Origin: Comamonas sp. BIGb0152
Lineage (GTDB): Bacteria > Pseudomonadota > Gammaproteobacteria > Burkholderiales > Burkholderiaceae_C
Assembly: GCF_024809975.1 (NCBI RefSeq)
Contig: NZ_JANUDY010000017.1
Location: forward strand, 1 to 41,941
Reading direction: 5' to 3'
Length of the DNA stretch: 41,941 nucleotides
The notes beneath the pieces were generated by a model that was given only the letters and a program-made list of their open reading frames with translations, did not search any database and was not told the origin of the DNA. This document shows positions 1 to 8,151 of the stretch, piece by piece. Position numbers and translations under genes: made by a program. Positions within the stretch are counted from its first letter, which is position 1. The number at the start of each line of letters is the position of its first letter.

Positions 1-114
1 GCAAGATTGGACATCGTGGACTGGATCGAGGGCTTTTACAACCGCGTGCGCATGCACACGGCCATCGGGTACATGGCCCCCGTCACAAAGGAGCGTAGCC
101 TGTTGGCTGCATGA
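1..114 (+). CDS. IS3-family transposase OrfB, C-terminal fragment
   Basis: Frame 1 reads to a TGA at 112-114 and encodes the end of a DDE (rve-type) integrase domain. The segment DWIEGFYNRVRMHTAIGY, about residues 7-24 of the fragment, matches the conserved end of IS3-family OrfB, where FYN-R-x-R-x-H-[ST]-A-[IL]-G-Y follows the catalytic glutamate. The catalytic D, D and E lie outside the window. In a whole element this protein is made by a -1 frameshift from orfA. A mirror copy is at 41828-41941. Confidence 0.85.
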   Translation, partial: ARLDIVDWIEGFYNRVRMHTAIGYMAPVTKERSLLAA

Positions 115-144
115 CTTGGTGTACGTGGAAACGAGGCAGGGTCA
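1..144 (+). mobile_element. IS3-family element, right end (left window edge)
   Basis: The first 144 bases are the 3' end of an IS3-family insertion sequence: the last 37 codons of orfB and a terminal sequence ending in CA, as IS3-family ends do. The same 144 bases recur exactly, reverse-complemented, at 41798-41941. The element runs off the window to the left. Its inner boundary at 144/145 falls inside a LysR reading frame, so it truncates that gene. The terminus resembles, imperfectly, the other IS3-type end seen at about 6108. Confidence 0.85.
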
Positions 145-551
145 AAGTGCTGGTGCCGGTCTGCAGCCCCGCGCTGTTGGCCGAGTACCCCAAGGATTGC
201 GCTTTAGATGCATTACCCAGGCTGCATCGCATGCAAAACCCGGATGCCTGGCAGCGCTACGCCGACGAGACTGGCATGGTGTTAGCGAACCCTGCCATCG
301 GCTCGCGATTTGATCTGCATGCCATGTTGATAGAGGCAGCGCTTTCTGGTTTGGGTGTGGCCTTGGTTCCGCGCATTTATGTAGAAGCTGAGTTGGAGCA
401 AGGCCGCTTGGTTGCCCCCTGGCCGCTCAGCCAATCCATTGCCAAGAAATTTTGTTTGGTCTTGCCTGAGCCATTAGGCCTGAGCGAGGCACCGTTGCAG
501 GCCTTTGTCAACTGGATTCTGACGGAGGCGCAAACGGCAAGCTCTGCTTAG
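145..551 (+). pseudogene. LysR-family regulator, 5'-truncated by IS
   Basis: About 135 codons of the C-terminal half of a LysR-type effector-binding domain remain. They include the typical end pattern ALSGLGVALVPRIYVEAELE, as in GcvA-like regulators where a loop of the form G-x-G-[IV]-A-[LM] precedes the last strand and helix. The N-terminal helix-turn-helix is absent. The frame runs back into the IS end at 144, and the ATG at 111 overlaps the IS stop codon, so it is not a native start. The gene should be non-functional as a DNA-binding regulator unless the missing half lies beyond the IS. No partner gene remains next to it. Confidence 0.75.
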
Positions 552-896
552 CCACGGGCCTTTGGCCGTTATTGGCTTGGAGAGTGACAGAGTCTTGAAC
601 AACTGCATTGAACAGCAACACGGTCATTCATCTGCTTGCATCAAATGCCCGTTGGGGTGCTACCAGTCATCGAACTTGTTGAGTTGACTGACTGCAATCA
701 GCCTGAAGTTACCTCTCGGTAAAGCCAATTCGGCTTTGCAGCGCTAGCGGCCGGTGGGAACATGGCGATGAATAGCGCCTTTACAAAGCAAAGCCGACTG
801 CCAAGTGCCATGACAACTTTTCTATCCCCAAAGCCTATAGGCCTGCATGCAGCGGTAGAGAACCGTGCTCACGACTTGTGTAGCTTGTGCAACAGC
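552..896. other. Gene-free interval with dispersed repeat
   Basis: I see no plausible coding sequence here. The interval carries one copy of a 43-bp dispersed repeat (663-705) and a short stretch (about 737-756) related to the cggctttgcagcggttgctg motif found again near 17011 and 18069. It separates the truncated LysR gene from the convergent pirin gene. Confidence 0.5.
663..705 (+). repeat. 43-bp dispersed intergenic repeat, copy 1
   Basis: This segment matches 27809-27851 at 41 of 43 positions on the same strand. Its core (gactgactgcaatcagcctg) also matches the reverse complement of about 36755-36778 with few changes. All copies lie between genes. Confidence 0.7.
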
Positions 897-1811
897 TCAC
901 TTGAACACCGGTACCGTACCTGAAGGAGTGACACGGTCTTCCGCCGCCTTTAACTTTTGCCCCAGTTCGCGGATGCGCCCTTCACCCACAGCAAGCGCCT
1001 GCGCAGAGGTGTGTACGGAATAATTTCCCAGACGCAATGGATGCGGATGTGGAATGGCCGAGCCGAGTACGAAGACCGTACTTTCGAGGCCGCGAGCCTC
1101 CAGCACGATGGGTTTCGCTTCGTCGGCGAAGACCACCATCTCACCTGGTTGCACCACTGCACCAGCATCAAGCTTGCCACTGGCGACTGCCAGCCAGGCT
1201 ACCGTGTGGTCTGGTGGCGGGCTATAAGTCCAGCGTTCCCCTGGCTGCAGTGTCACCAGCAGGTAATTGATACCGTCGGGCGCGTTGACCGGGCTGTGGG
1301 CACCGTCGTAACGACCGATCACGACATGCGCGGGCCCGATCTTGGGCACGTCTTGCGCTTCGATGTAGTGGCTTTGTGGCTCTGACAGCTCCAGCGCTTC
1401 CGGTAGCGCAAGCCACAGTTGAAACCCCTGGATGCGGGTTGCGTCGGCAGGTGCGGTCATCTCCTTGCCATGCCAAACACCGAGGCCAGCACGCATCCAC
1501 TCCACACCTCCATAACCAATCGTGCCGCTGCCGCTGGCGGGATCGTCGTAGTGCACGTGGCCTTCTGTGAAGACGGTGACGGTCGCGATACCGGAATGCG
1601 GATGCAGTGGCATTTTGGCCATCGCTTGAATGGCGGATTCTTGCGCATCAAAGATGTCGAGGAACACGAACGGCTTCAGCGACTGGCCGAGATCAGAGGG
1701 GCTCATGAGCCGTGTGATGGGACCGCCCGAGCCATGGCCAAGCGTGCGGTAAACGATGACGCGCGGCGAAAGTGCATGTGCGTCTGTCACAGGGGTTGTA
1801 TGAGCGTTCAT
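897..1811 (-). CDS. Pirin family protein
   Basis: A 304-residue bicupin protein of the pirin family. Family members include an iron-containing transcription cofactor and several quercetinases that act on quercetin or similar flavonols. The N-terminal cupin shows the metal-binding H-P-H pair (H70, H72 in MPLHPHSGIATVTVFTEG). Downstream is WMRAGLGVWHGKEM with H114 and E117, the usual third and fourth ligands; here they are three residues apart, against two in human pirin. The second cupin (about residues 180-260) lacks an obvious ligand set, as is common. It is the last gene of a likely operon with the reductases at 1875 and 2870 (gaps about 60 bp), which suggests a role in handling electrophilic or aromatic compounds. 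Its substrate is unknown. Confidence 0.85.
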   Translation of the reverse strand: MNAHTTPVTDAHALSPRVIVYRTLGHGSGGPITRLMSPSDLGQSLKPFVFLDIFDAQESAIQAMAKMPLHPHSGIATVTVFTEGHVHYDDPASGSGTIGYGGVEWMRAGLGVWHGKEMTAPADATRIQGFQLWLALPEALELSEPQSHYIEAQDVPKIGPAHVVIGRYDGAHSPVNAPDGINYLLVTLQPGERWTYSPPPDHTVAWLAVASGKLDAGAVVQPGEMVVFADEAKPIVLEARGLESTVFVLGSAIPHPHPLRLGNYSVHTSAQALAVGEGRIRELGQKLKAAEDRVTPSGTVPVFK

Positions 1812-1874
1812 GGTTTGAAATATCCAGAAGGGATTAAAGGTGAATAGCCAGCGGCGTGCGCTACGGCATGCCCA

Positions 1875-2810
1875 TCAGCGCGCGAAGTCGGCAACCACTT
1901 TGCCAAACCGAGGGCCGGCTCGATTGCGTTCTATGGCTGCAGGGATGTCATTGAAGCCCACGACTTCGCTGACCCTGGAGGCCAGCGAGCCTTGGGCGAT
2001 CTCGTCAGCCAACCGCGCCAGAAGTGTCGCGTCGGCCTTGTTCGCAAACCACAATCCGCGGCGACCGGCCGGTGTACGCGCCGCGATGTCGGGCGCTGCT
2101 GCGCTTACGGTGGCGCCGTTTGGAGTCATCACATCCCACGAGCGATCAAGCACTTCACCACCCACGTAGTCGAGAACCAGATCGATGTCTTGCGCCACCG
2201 CCTCGAAGCGTTGGCTCCGGTAGTCGATGACGTGGCGCGCGCCCAGGCTGCGCACGTAGTCCAGATGTGCGGCAGACGACGTGGCGAAAACTTCAGCACC
2301 CGCTTGCTTCGCGTATTGCACGGCATATCCGCCCAGCCCGCCTGCTGCTCCGTGGATCAGGATGCGTTGACCTGCGGCGATGGGCCCCGCCTGATGCAGG
2401 CTCAGCCAGGCGGCCACCGCCGCCACCGGTATACCGGCTGCCTGCATGTCGTCCAGGCCTTTTGGCGTGTGCACCAGGTTCGCCTCGGCCACGGCTACAA
2501 ATTCTGCGTAGGCACCAAGGCGCCCCAAGGGGCCCATGACGCGGTCGCCGACTTTGAAACGCGATGCACCTGGCCCTACCGCTTCCACGGTGCCAGCCAA
2601 TTCAATCCCCAGCACGGCCGGGAGCTGCACTGGGAAAGCCTTCTGAACCAGGCCTTCGCGAAATTTCCAGTCGATGCCGTTCACACCGGCCGCGCCAACG
2701 CGGACCAGCACCTGGCCGTCGCCGGCCGTGGGTTTAGCTATTTCGGCGACCTCGGCGGCGGCGGCACCGCCATAGGTCCGAACCAAAATGGCGCGTTGAG
2801 TGTTTGTCAT
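1875..2810 (-). CDS. NAD(P)-dependent quinone-type oxidoreductase (MDR family)
   Basis: A 311-residue zinc-independent medium-chain dehydrogenase/reductase of the quinone oxidoreductase type. The GroES-like N-terminal part (about 1-120) contains GVNGIDWKFREG and LGIELAGTVEAVGPGASRFK. The Rossmann half begins with the nucleotide-binding loop IHGAAGGLGGYAVQ (about 152-165). No cysteine cluster or catalytic zinc ligands are seen, which fits NADPH:quinone or enone reductases. The C-terminal segment ends with GKVVADF, normal for the family. It is the middle gene between the Old Yellow Enzyme homologue and pirin, same strand, short gaps. Two different reductases of electron-poor double bonds or quinones in one operon point to detoxification of reactive electrophiles (inference). 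Confidence 0.88.
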   Translation of the reverse strand: MTNTQRAILVRTYGGAAAAEVAEIAKPTAGDGQVLVRVGAAGVNGIDWKFREGLVQKAFPVQLPAVLGIELAGTVEAVGPGASRFKVGDRVMGPLGRLGAYAEFVAVAEANLVHTPKGLDDMQAAGIPVAAVAAWLSLHQAGPIAAGQRILIHGAAGGLGGYAVQYAKQAGAEVFATSSAAHLDYVRSLGARHVIDYRSQRFEAVAQDIDLVLDYVGGEVLDRSWDVMTPNGATVSAAAPDIAARTPAGRRGLWFANKADATLLARLADEIAQGSLASRVSEVVGFNDIPAAIERNRAGPRFGKVVADFAR

Positions 2811-2869
2811 TTGAAGTTTCTCTTACTGAGGTGGACATTTCAGGAACCGGGGAGCAGAGCGGCGCTGGG

Positions 2870-3940
2870 TCAGGCCGCGATGCTGGCCAGGCGTGGATAG
2901 TCGGTATAGCCCTTGGCATCACCGCCGTAATAGGTGGCCTGGTCCGGTGGGTTCATTGGTGCGTTTGTCTTCAAGCGCTCCGCGAAGTCGGGGTTGGCCA
3001 GCACCATCTGCCCGTAGGCTTCCAACTGCGCCAAGCCAGAGGCGAGGTCGTTGCCAATCTGTTCACGTGCGCGCCCTGGGCGGTTCACGATGAGCGTGCC
3101 GCGCCAGAGCTTGCGGATGTCTGCCAGCAAAGCCTCGTTGCCCGCTTGCATTACATGCACGTAGGCCAGGCCTAGCTTGTCGAGTTCGGTGATCAGATAG
3201 CGGTAGAGATCCGGTGCTTCAGAACCCTCGTCAATGCCCCACAGCTTGGCACCGGGAGAAAAGCGGATGGCGGTGCGGTCCGCGCCAATTTCTTCGGTGA
3301 TGGCCGTAGCCACCTCGATGGCGAAGCGGGCTCGGTTCTCGATGGATCCACCGTACGCGTCGGTGCGGGCGTTAGCGCTGGGGGCGAAGAACTGCTGGAT
3401 GAGATAGGCGTTTGCGCCGTGGATTTCGACACCGTCTGCCCCAGCTTCCATCGCGCGACGCGCGGCCAGGCGAAAGTCCGCCACGGTCTGGCGAATCTCT
3501 TCAGTGGTCAGCGCGCGGGGCTCGGGGATGGGCTGCATGCCCGTCATGGTGAACATCGGCGCACCGGGCGCAATCGCGGACGGCGCCACGGCTTGCCGAT
3601 GGTGCGGCGTATTGTCGGGATGGGACATTCGCCCGGCGTGCATCAACTGGATAAAGAGGCGCGAGCCCTTGTTGTGCACGGCTTCGGCGATGACCTTCCA
3701 GCCGGCAACCTGGGCATCGGTGTAAATGCCGGGGGTGCAGAGATAGCCCTGCCCGTCTTCAGAAGGCTGCGTGCCCTCGGAGACGATCAAGCCCACCGTG
3801 GCGCGCTGGGCGTAATAGCTGACGGCCAGGGCCTTGGGCGTGCCGTCGAATTCGGCGCGTGAACGGGTCATCGGCGCCATGACGAGGCGGTTCGAGAGGG
3901 TGTAGCGGCCGACTTGGACCGGGCTGAAGAGTTGGGTCAT
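2870..3940 (-). CDS. Alkene reductase, Old Yellow Enzyme family (NemA-like)
   Basis: A 356-residue FMN-dependent ene-reductase, full length for the family. Visible signatures are the flavin-binding NRLVMAPMTRSRA (about 17-29), the active-site VEIHGANAYLIQQF with H174 and N177 (which bind the substrate carbonyl or nitro group) and Y179 (proton donor), then RTDAYGGSIENRARF (about 192-206) typical of the NemA/OYE branch. Such enzymes reduce N-ethylmaleimide, nitrate esters and unsaturated aldehydes or ketones using NADPH. It is first in the three-gene minus-strand operon and is transcribed divergently from a LysR regulator 189 bp away, the usual arrangement for a regulator of the operon. Confidence 0.92.
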   Translation of the reverse strand: MTQLFSPVQVGRYTLSNRLVMAPMTRSRAEFDGTPKALAVSYYAQRATVGLIVSEGTQPSEDGQGYLCTPGIYTDAQVAGWKVIAEAVHNKGSRLFIQLMHAGRMSHPDNTPHHRQAVAPSAIAPGAPMFTMTGMQPIPEPRALTTEEIRQTVADFRLAARRAMEAGADGVEIHGANAYLIQQFFAPSANARTDAYGGSIENRARFAIEVATAITEEIGADRTAIRFSPGAKLWGIDEGSEAPDLYRYLITELDKLGLAYVHVMQAGNEALLADIRKLWRGTLIVNRPGRAREQIGNDLASGLAQLEAYGQMVLANPDFAERLKTNAPMNPPDQATYYGGDAKGYTDYPRLASIAA

Positions 3941-4129
3941 GAGAATCTCCTGAAGGGGGGGTGAATGCCTCGGACGGAAGAAGGTGCGGCAAGATCGAGA
4001 TCAAGCTTTTGGCGCGCTGAATCTGTCTTCATGCACCATCTTGGATACGAGCCCCGATCTTCGATTAACCTACAGGCAAGATAAAGACGGTTCCGTGGGA
4101 ATCATTAATCCAAAATTGGCACAATCGAC
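3941..4129. promoter_or_regulatory. Divergent promoter region, ene-reductase operon and LysR
   Basis: A 189-bp gap between two divergent starts must hold both promoters. The half next to the LysR gene is AT-richer (about 4063-4130, with GATTAA and TTAATC half-sites 35-40 bp apart). LysR proteins normally bind T-N11-A sites here and respond to a co-inducer. I do not see one unambiguous box. Confidence 0.45.
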
Positions 4130-5005
4130 ATGGAATATCTGAACGACATGGCGCTGTTTGTGGAGGTTGTGAAAGCCAAAAGCTTTCGTGCCGCAGGCGA
4201 CGCCACGGGCGTGCCCAACTCCACCTTGTCGCGTCGTATCGGCGCGCTGGAGAAAAACATTGGCTTGCGCCTGCTGCACCGCACCACCCGCAGGATCGAG
4301 CTCACAGAGGCCGGGCAGATCTACTACGACAGTTGCAGTCGCATCGTCGAAGAGGCGCGCATTGCGCATGAGCAACTCGGCGAGATGCTGGCCCAGCCCA
4401 GCGGCGTGCTGCGTGCGTCGCTTCCTGTGGATTTCGCAACCCTCTACATGGCGCCGCTGATCACCGAGTTTGCCGAGCGCTATCCGGGCATCACATTCGA
4501 GCTGGACCTCACGCCGCGCAGAGTCGACTTGGTGACCGAGCCCTTCGACGTTGCCATCCGCATGGGCGAGCAACCGAGTTCAACGCTGATCGCGCGGCAA
4601 CTGGCGCGCATCACGCCCTACCTATATGCGTCGCCTGGCTATCTCAAGAGAGCTGGCGAGCCCACCGAGCCTACTGAACTGCGGCGGCACGAGTGCATCG
4701 GTTACCCGAAGTCGGGACCATGGGTGATCCATAAGGAGGACGAGACTGCCGAGGTGGAAATCGGCCGGCGCTTCACGGTCAACAGCGTCGGCATGTACCG
4801 CAGCTTCGCCGTTTTAGGCCAAGGCATCGCCCTGCTGGCCGAGGGCGTTGTGGCGGACGACGTGGCCGAGGGCCGGTTGCGTCGTGTCTTGCCCGCCTGG
4901 CATGGCAAACCCATACCTGTGTACGCGTTGACGGAAACGCGGCTTTTACCGGCCAAGACGCTGCGATTCATCGAGTTTTTACAGGACCGATTAATCACCC
5001 GTTAG
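4130..5005 (+). CDS. LysR-family transcriptional regulator
   Basis: A 291-residue LysR regulator. The winged helix-turn-helix occupies about residues 1-60 (FVEVVKAKSFRAAGDATG, then LSRRIGALEKNIGLRLLHRT), followed by the linker helix and the two-lobed effector domain (about 90-290). It resembles the large CrgA/DsdC-like group that often controls neighbouring oxidoreductases. It is divergent from the ene-reductase/quinone reductase/pirin operon, so it is the likely regulator of that operon, probably responding to an electrophile. The effector cannot be read from the sequence. Confidence 0.9.
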   Translation: MEYLNDMALFVEVVKAKSFRAAGDATGVPNSTLSRRIGALEKNIGLRLLHRTTRRIELTEAGQIYYDSCSRIVEEARIAHEQLGEMLAQPSGVLRASLPVDFATLYMAPLITEFAERYPGITFELDLTPRRVDLVTEPFDVAIRMGEQPSSTLIARQLARITPYLYASPGYLKRAGEPTEPTELRRHECIGYPKSGPWVIHKEDETAEVEIGRRFTVNSVGMYRSFAVLGQGIALLAEGVVADDVAEGRLRRVLPAWHGKPIPVYALTETRLLPAKTLRFIEFLQDRLITR

Positions 5006-5249
5006 CTTTGCAGCGATTCAACGTAGTTCTCCACAGGGTCCATCTAACGCAGGTGTGGAGTGATTCCAAGCGTTCCGCGGAATACTTTCTATTCAGCGAC
5101 AGCCGACGCTCAACCGGCGCGCTTGAGCAAGAACTTTGGGCTCCTAGCGGAGTTTCAAGCCACCTTGAGAAATCCCCTTTTCCACCCTGGAGTTGAGCAA
5201 GCAATTCTCGGCACGCTTCTAGCGCCACTTGTGCGACGCCAAGGTCGCG

Positions 5250-5432
5250 CTAGCTCAGACGCTGCGCCCGGTTGATAAGCCAGGTCAGCAGGAAGCCGGG
5301 CAAGACGAAACCCAGGGTCACAAGAATGCCGTGAACCACATGGGCGGCAGGCTCATTCAATGTGGCGACATGCTTCATGGGGGAGAGCCAGGGCGAAAGG
5401 TTGAACAACACGACCACCACCATTGCGTGCAA
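5250..5432 (-). pseudogene. Membrane protein fragment broken by IS30
   Basis: About 60 codons of a hydrophobic protein with two predicted membrane segments (MVVVVLFNLSPWL and VVHGILVTLGFVLPGFLLTW), ending in a short basic tail. On the minus strand, the sequence just upstream (5440 onward) is an IS30-type transposase gene, so the N-terminal part appears to have been replaced. The in-frame TTG at 5432 is only the first available start after the junction. I do not recognise the family. Bases 5006-5249, on the side of the LysR gene, show no gene. Confidence 0.4.
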
Positions 5433-5439
5433 TCTACTT

Positions 5440-5780
5440 GCTTATCGTCGACGGCGAGCGGCCAAGGCCAGTGGCGATCTGTCGCAATGAGACGCCGGCC
5501 ATCAATCCACGGGATATTTCCTCGCGCTCATCAATTTGTAGCTGATGCACAGATCGACGACGTTGCCTGGGCGCGATGCCACCGTCCGTAGCGAGGAATC
5601 CGTAGATCGAGCCCGGTGCCTTGTCCAGGGCCGCGCCGATGGCGGTCAGCGTTTGCCCAGCTTTCCAGCGAGCCCATAACTCCTGGCGCTGCTGCACCGT
5701 CAATCCTCGCTTGCGCGTTTCCATACCAAACTTCCAACAACGTTCTTGAGACGATGTTGCCTTGACCGGTTGAATGCACG
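5440..5780 (-). mobile_element. IS30-family element fragment, left end and transposase N-terminus
   Basis: The minus strand from 5780 starts with an IS30-type terminal repeat (GTGCATTCAACCGGTCAAGG), followed by an ATG at 5724 and about 94 codons of an IS30 transposase N-terminus. This part carries the double helix-turn-helix, ending ISRGLMAGVSLRQIATGLG and RSPSTIS, where intact proteins continue RE-[IV]. The match stops at about 5440, where the membrane-protein fragment begins. The outer end abuts the 3' part of an IS3 orfA at 5781, as if the IS30 had inserted there. The C-terminal half of a similar transposase lies 670 bp away on the opposite strand. Confidence 0.75.
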
Positions 5781-6108
5781 AGCGCTTTTTTTAAGATGTC
5801 GCGCTCCGTGGTGACCCGGCGCAGTTCCCGTTGAACACGCTCGACTTCAGAGGCCGACTCGCTGCGCAAGGGCTTGTTGGCCCGAATGTCCATGACGCCG
5901 CCTTGCTCCTGGCTGACCCAGCGTCGCAGCACGCTCTGCTCTATGCCGAGGTCCCTCGCTATGTGCGTGACCATCGCCCCTGGCTGCTTGACCAGCTTCA
6001 CGGCTTCCCGCTTGAACTCGTCCGTAAACGTTCTTCTCGTCCTTGGCATATCTGACTCCTAAGCACATCATGTCATTCGATGTGTCCGGGAAACTGGGGG
6101 AAGCCCAG
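5781..6108 (-). mobile_element. IS3-family fragment: left end and orfA
   Basis: ATG at 6049 (minus) begins about 90 codons of an IS3-family OrfA: a helix-turn-helix (TFTDEFKREAVKLVKQPGAM, then HIARDLGIEQSVLRRWVSQ) and a leucine-zipper-like helix ending VERVQRELRRVTTERDILKK. At 5786-5792 the minus strand has seven A residues followed by G, the slippery site used in this family to make the OrfAB fusion. Immediately after it the element is cut by the IS30 end at 5780, so no orfB follows. Upstream, the left terminus TGGGCTTCCCCCAGTTTCCC ends at about 6108 within IS30 sequence. It could be the same IS as at the window edges, since the termini are similar but not identical. Confidence 0.75.
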
Positions 6109-6842
6109 TCTGTGGTCACCCGAACAAATAGCGGGATGGCTCAAGCGAACCTACCCGGACCAAAAGGAGTTGCAGGTGTCTCACGAAGCCATCTACCGCA
6201 CACTATTCGTCCAAACACGTGGGGCTTTGAAGAAGGAGCTCCTGGAGCACCTGCGGCGAACCAGAGGTAAGCGTCGCTCCCGGCACTACACCCAGAAAAC
6301 TCCCATCCATGGACGGATCGTAGGTGCAGTGCCTATCAGCGAGCGTCCAGCCTGCGTTGAAGATCGAGCAGTTCCTGGTCACTGGGAAGGCGACCTGTTA
6401 TTCGGTGATGCCTACAGTCAGATAGCGACACTTGTCGAGCGGCATACGCGCTATGTGATGTTGGTCAAACTCGTGGACAAAGACTCGTACACCGTAGGAG
6501 CCGCGCTGGCTCGGCATGCACAGACATTGCCGCGTGAGCTGTATCTGTCCCTGACCTGGGACTGGGGCTCTGAAATGGCCGGGCACAAGCGGTTCACCTT
6601 GGCAACCGATATCCAGGTCTACTTCTGTGACCCGCAGAACCCCTGGCAGCGAGGCTCCAACGAAAACACCAATGGATTGCTTCGTCAGTACCTACCTAAA
6701 GGCATTGATCTGTCTGCATACTCACAAGATAGCCTGGATGCTATTGCGAGAGATCTCAATCAACGACCACGCAAAACTCTGGGATATCGAACCCCTGCTG
6801 AAATGTTCGATGAGTGTGTTGCGTCGATCGGTTGAATTCACA
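6109..6842 (+). mobile_element. IS30-family element fragment, transposase C-terminus and right end
   Basis: From SLWSPEQIAGWLKRTYP onward this is the catalytic two thirds of an IS30 transposase, reading to the TGA at 6833-6835. DDE residues are visible: D in PGHWEGDLLFGD, D in LTWDWGSEMAGH (a variant of the common TWDRG) and E in QRGSNENTNGLLRQY. The C-terminal RPRKTLGYRTPAEMF is also typical. The right terminal repeat ends at 6842 and matches the repeat at 5780 (GTGAATTCAACC against GTGCATTCAACC, then CGCAACA against GGCAACA). The first about 135 codons are missing, replaced by the IS3 end, so the element is dead. Confidence 0.8.
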
Positions 6843-7026
6843 GCCAATACCTGACGCTCGCAACGACTAAACCTTGCTCCGGTTGCATAAAGGCAATACT
6901 TCTGCATACGTCGCTTTCCGGCATGACGTCGCTGCGTCCGTGCCGAAGCCTGCTTGACCCGTGTCTTATCGTCGCGCTCGCCCGCCCCAAACTGCGCCCC
7001 TACAGAAAAGAGCACCGGATACTTCC

Positions 7027-7932
7027 ATGCTGGAAACACGCCTTCTCCAACAGTTCATCGCCGTCGCGGAAGAACTTCATTTCAGCCGTGCTGCGGAGCG
7101 CTTGCATATGGCTCAGCCGCCTTTAAGCCAAGCCATCCGGCGACTGGAAAGCGAGCTCGAAACTCCGCTGTTCCTGCGCACCAAGCGCAGCGTTGCGTTG
7201 ACGCCGGCTGGTACAGCCTTTCTGGAAAAGGCAAGGTCCATCCTCCAGTCATTGGACGAGAGCGTCGCACATACCCGCCGCGTCGCGCAGGGCCTCGACG
7301 GGCGGCTGACCTTAGTCTTTATCCACATTACGCCGTACGCACCCCTTCTGCGTGCGTTGCGCCAATTCCGGGCTGCGTCACCCGGCGTCGCCTTCGAGAT
7401 GAAGGAGGCGACGACGCGAGAGCAGATAGAAGCGTTGGAGAACGGCACGGCCGACATCGGGTTCATGCGTACGCCCGGAATGTCCACACCGACTTTGTGC
7501 TTCGAAACCGTTGCGCGAGAGCCTATTTGGGTGGCGCTTCCGGCGGGGCATCGGCTCGTGGACCATGCATCCATCGAACTCGCGTTATTAAAAGACGAGG
7601 ATTTCGTCATGTCACCCAGGCCGCTGGGGCCGGGCTTTCACGACCAAATTGTCCGTCTTTGCCAAGCGCTAGGGTTCCAACCCCGAGTGGTACAACATGC
7701 GCGGAAACTGCACACCTTGATTGCATTGGTCGCAAGCGGCTTCGGCATTGCGCTGATACCAGCATCGCTGACCCATGAGGCGCGCAATGACATCGTGTTT
7801 CGTCCGGTCACCGCGGCCGGATCGGAGCACCTGTTGCAGCTCGATCTCCTGATGGCCTGGAATGGTTTGCAAGCATCACCTCTGAGAGACCGGCTGATCG
7901 GAGAGATACGCAAGCGCATAACACCGCCTTGA
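7027..7932 (+). CDS. LysR-family transcriptional regulator
   Basis: I start this at the ATG at 7027 because MLETRLLQQFIAVAEELHFS is the normal LysR N-terminus; an in-frame ATG at 6961 would add 22 unrelated residues. The 301-residue protein has the helix-turn-helix (about 1-60: FSRAAERLHMAQPPLSQAIR, then RRLESELETPLFLRT) of the CatR/BenM-like group and an effector-binding domain ending with a GFGIALIP loop. It starts 184 bp after the IS30 end, so its natural upstream neighbour may have been lost. The MFS gene 219 bp downstream on the same strand is a possible target. The effector is unknown. Confidence 0.9.
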   Translation: MLETRLLQQFIAVAEELHFSRAAERLHMAQPPLSQAIRRLESELETPLFLRTKRSVALTPAGTAFLEKARSILQSLDESVAHTRRVAQGLDGRLTLVFIHITPYAPLLRALRQFRAASPGVAFEMKEATTREQIEALENGTADIGFMRTPGMSTPTLCFETVAREPIWVALPAGHRLVDHASIELALLKDEDFVMSPRPLGPGFHDQIVRLCQALGFQPRVVQHARKLHTLIALVASGFGIALIPASLTHEARNDIVFRPVTAAGSEHLLQLDLLMAWNGLQASPLRDRLIGEIRKRITPP

Positions 7933-8151
7933 AGCGCTCATATCTTCTACGTCTTGTTTCGCGACACGAACGGTATTTCACGAGCGGTCATGTACCCGCT
8001 AAGCTGGCTTCGCGTCCACTGTCCAATGCGGTGCATCGCAATGTCCTGACCCGTGCTGACGTGTGCAGCATCTGAAAACTGGAACAGCTCCTGCCGCTGC
8101 TGCAGCGAGGCGTTCCAGCGTCTTCATTCCGTAGTCGATACTTGAACCGCC

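Noticed and set aside
5531..6049. A 172-codon minus-strand frame that starts as IS3 OrfA.
   Set aside because: Only about the first 90 codons are OrfA; the rest is IS30 terminal sequence and shadow of the IS30 gene read in another frame. It is a junction artefact.
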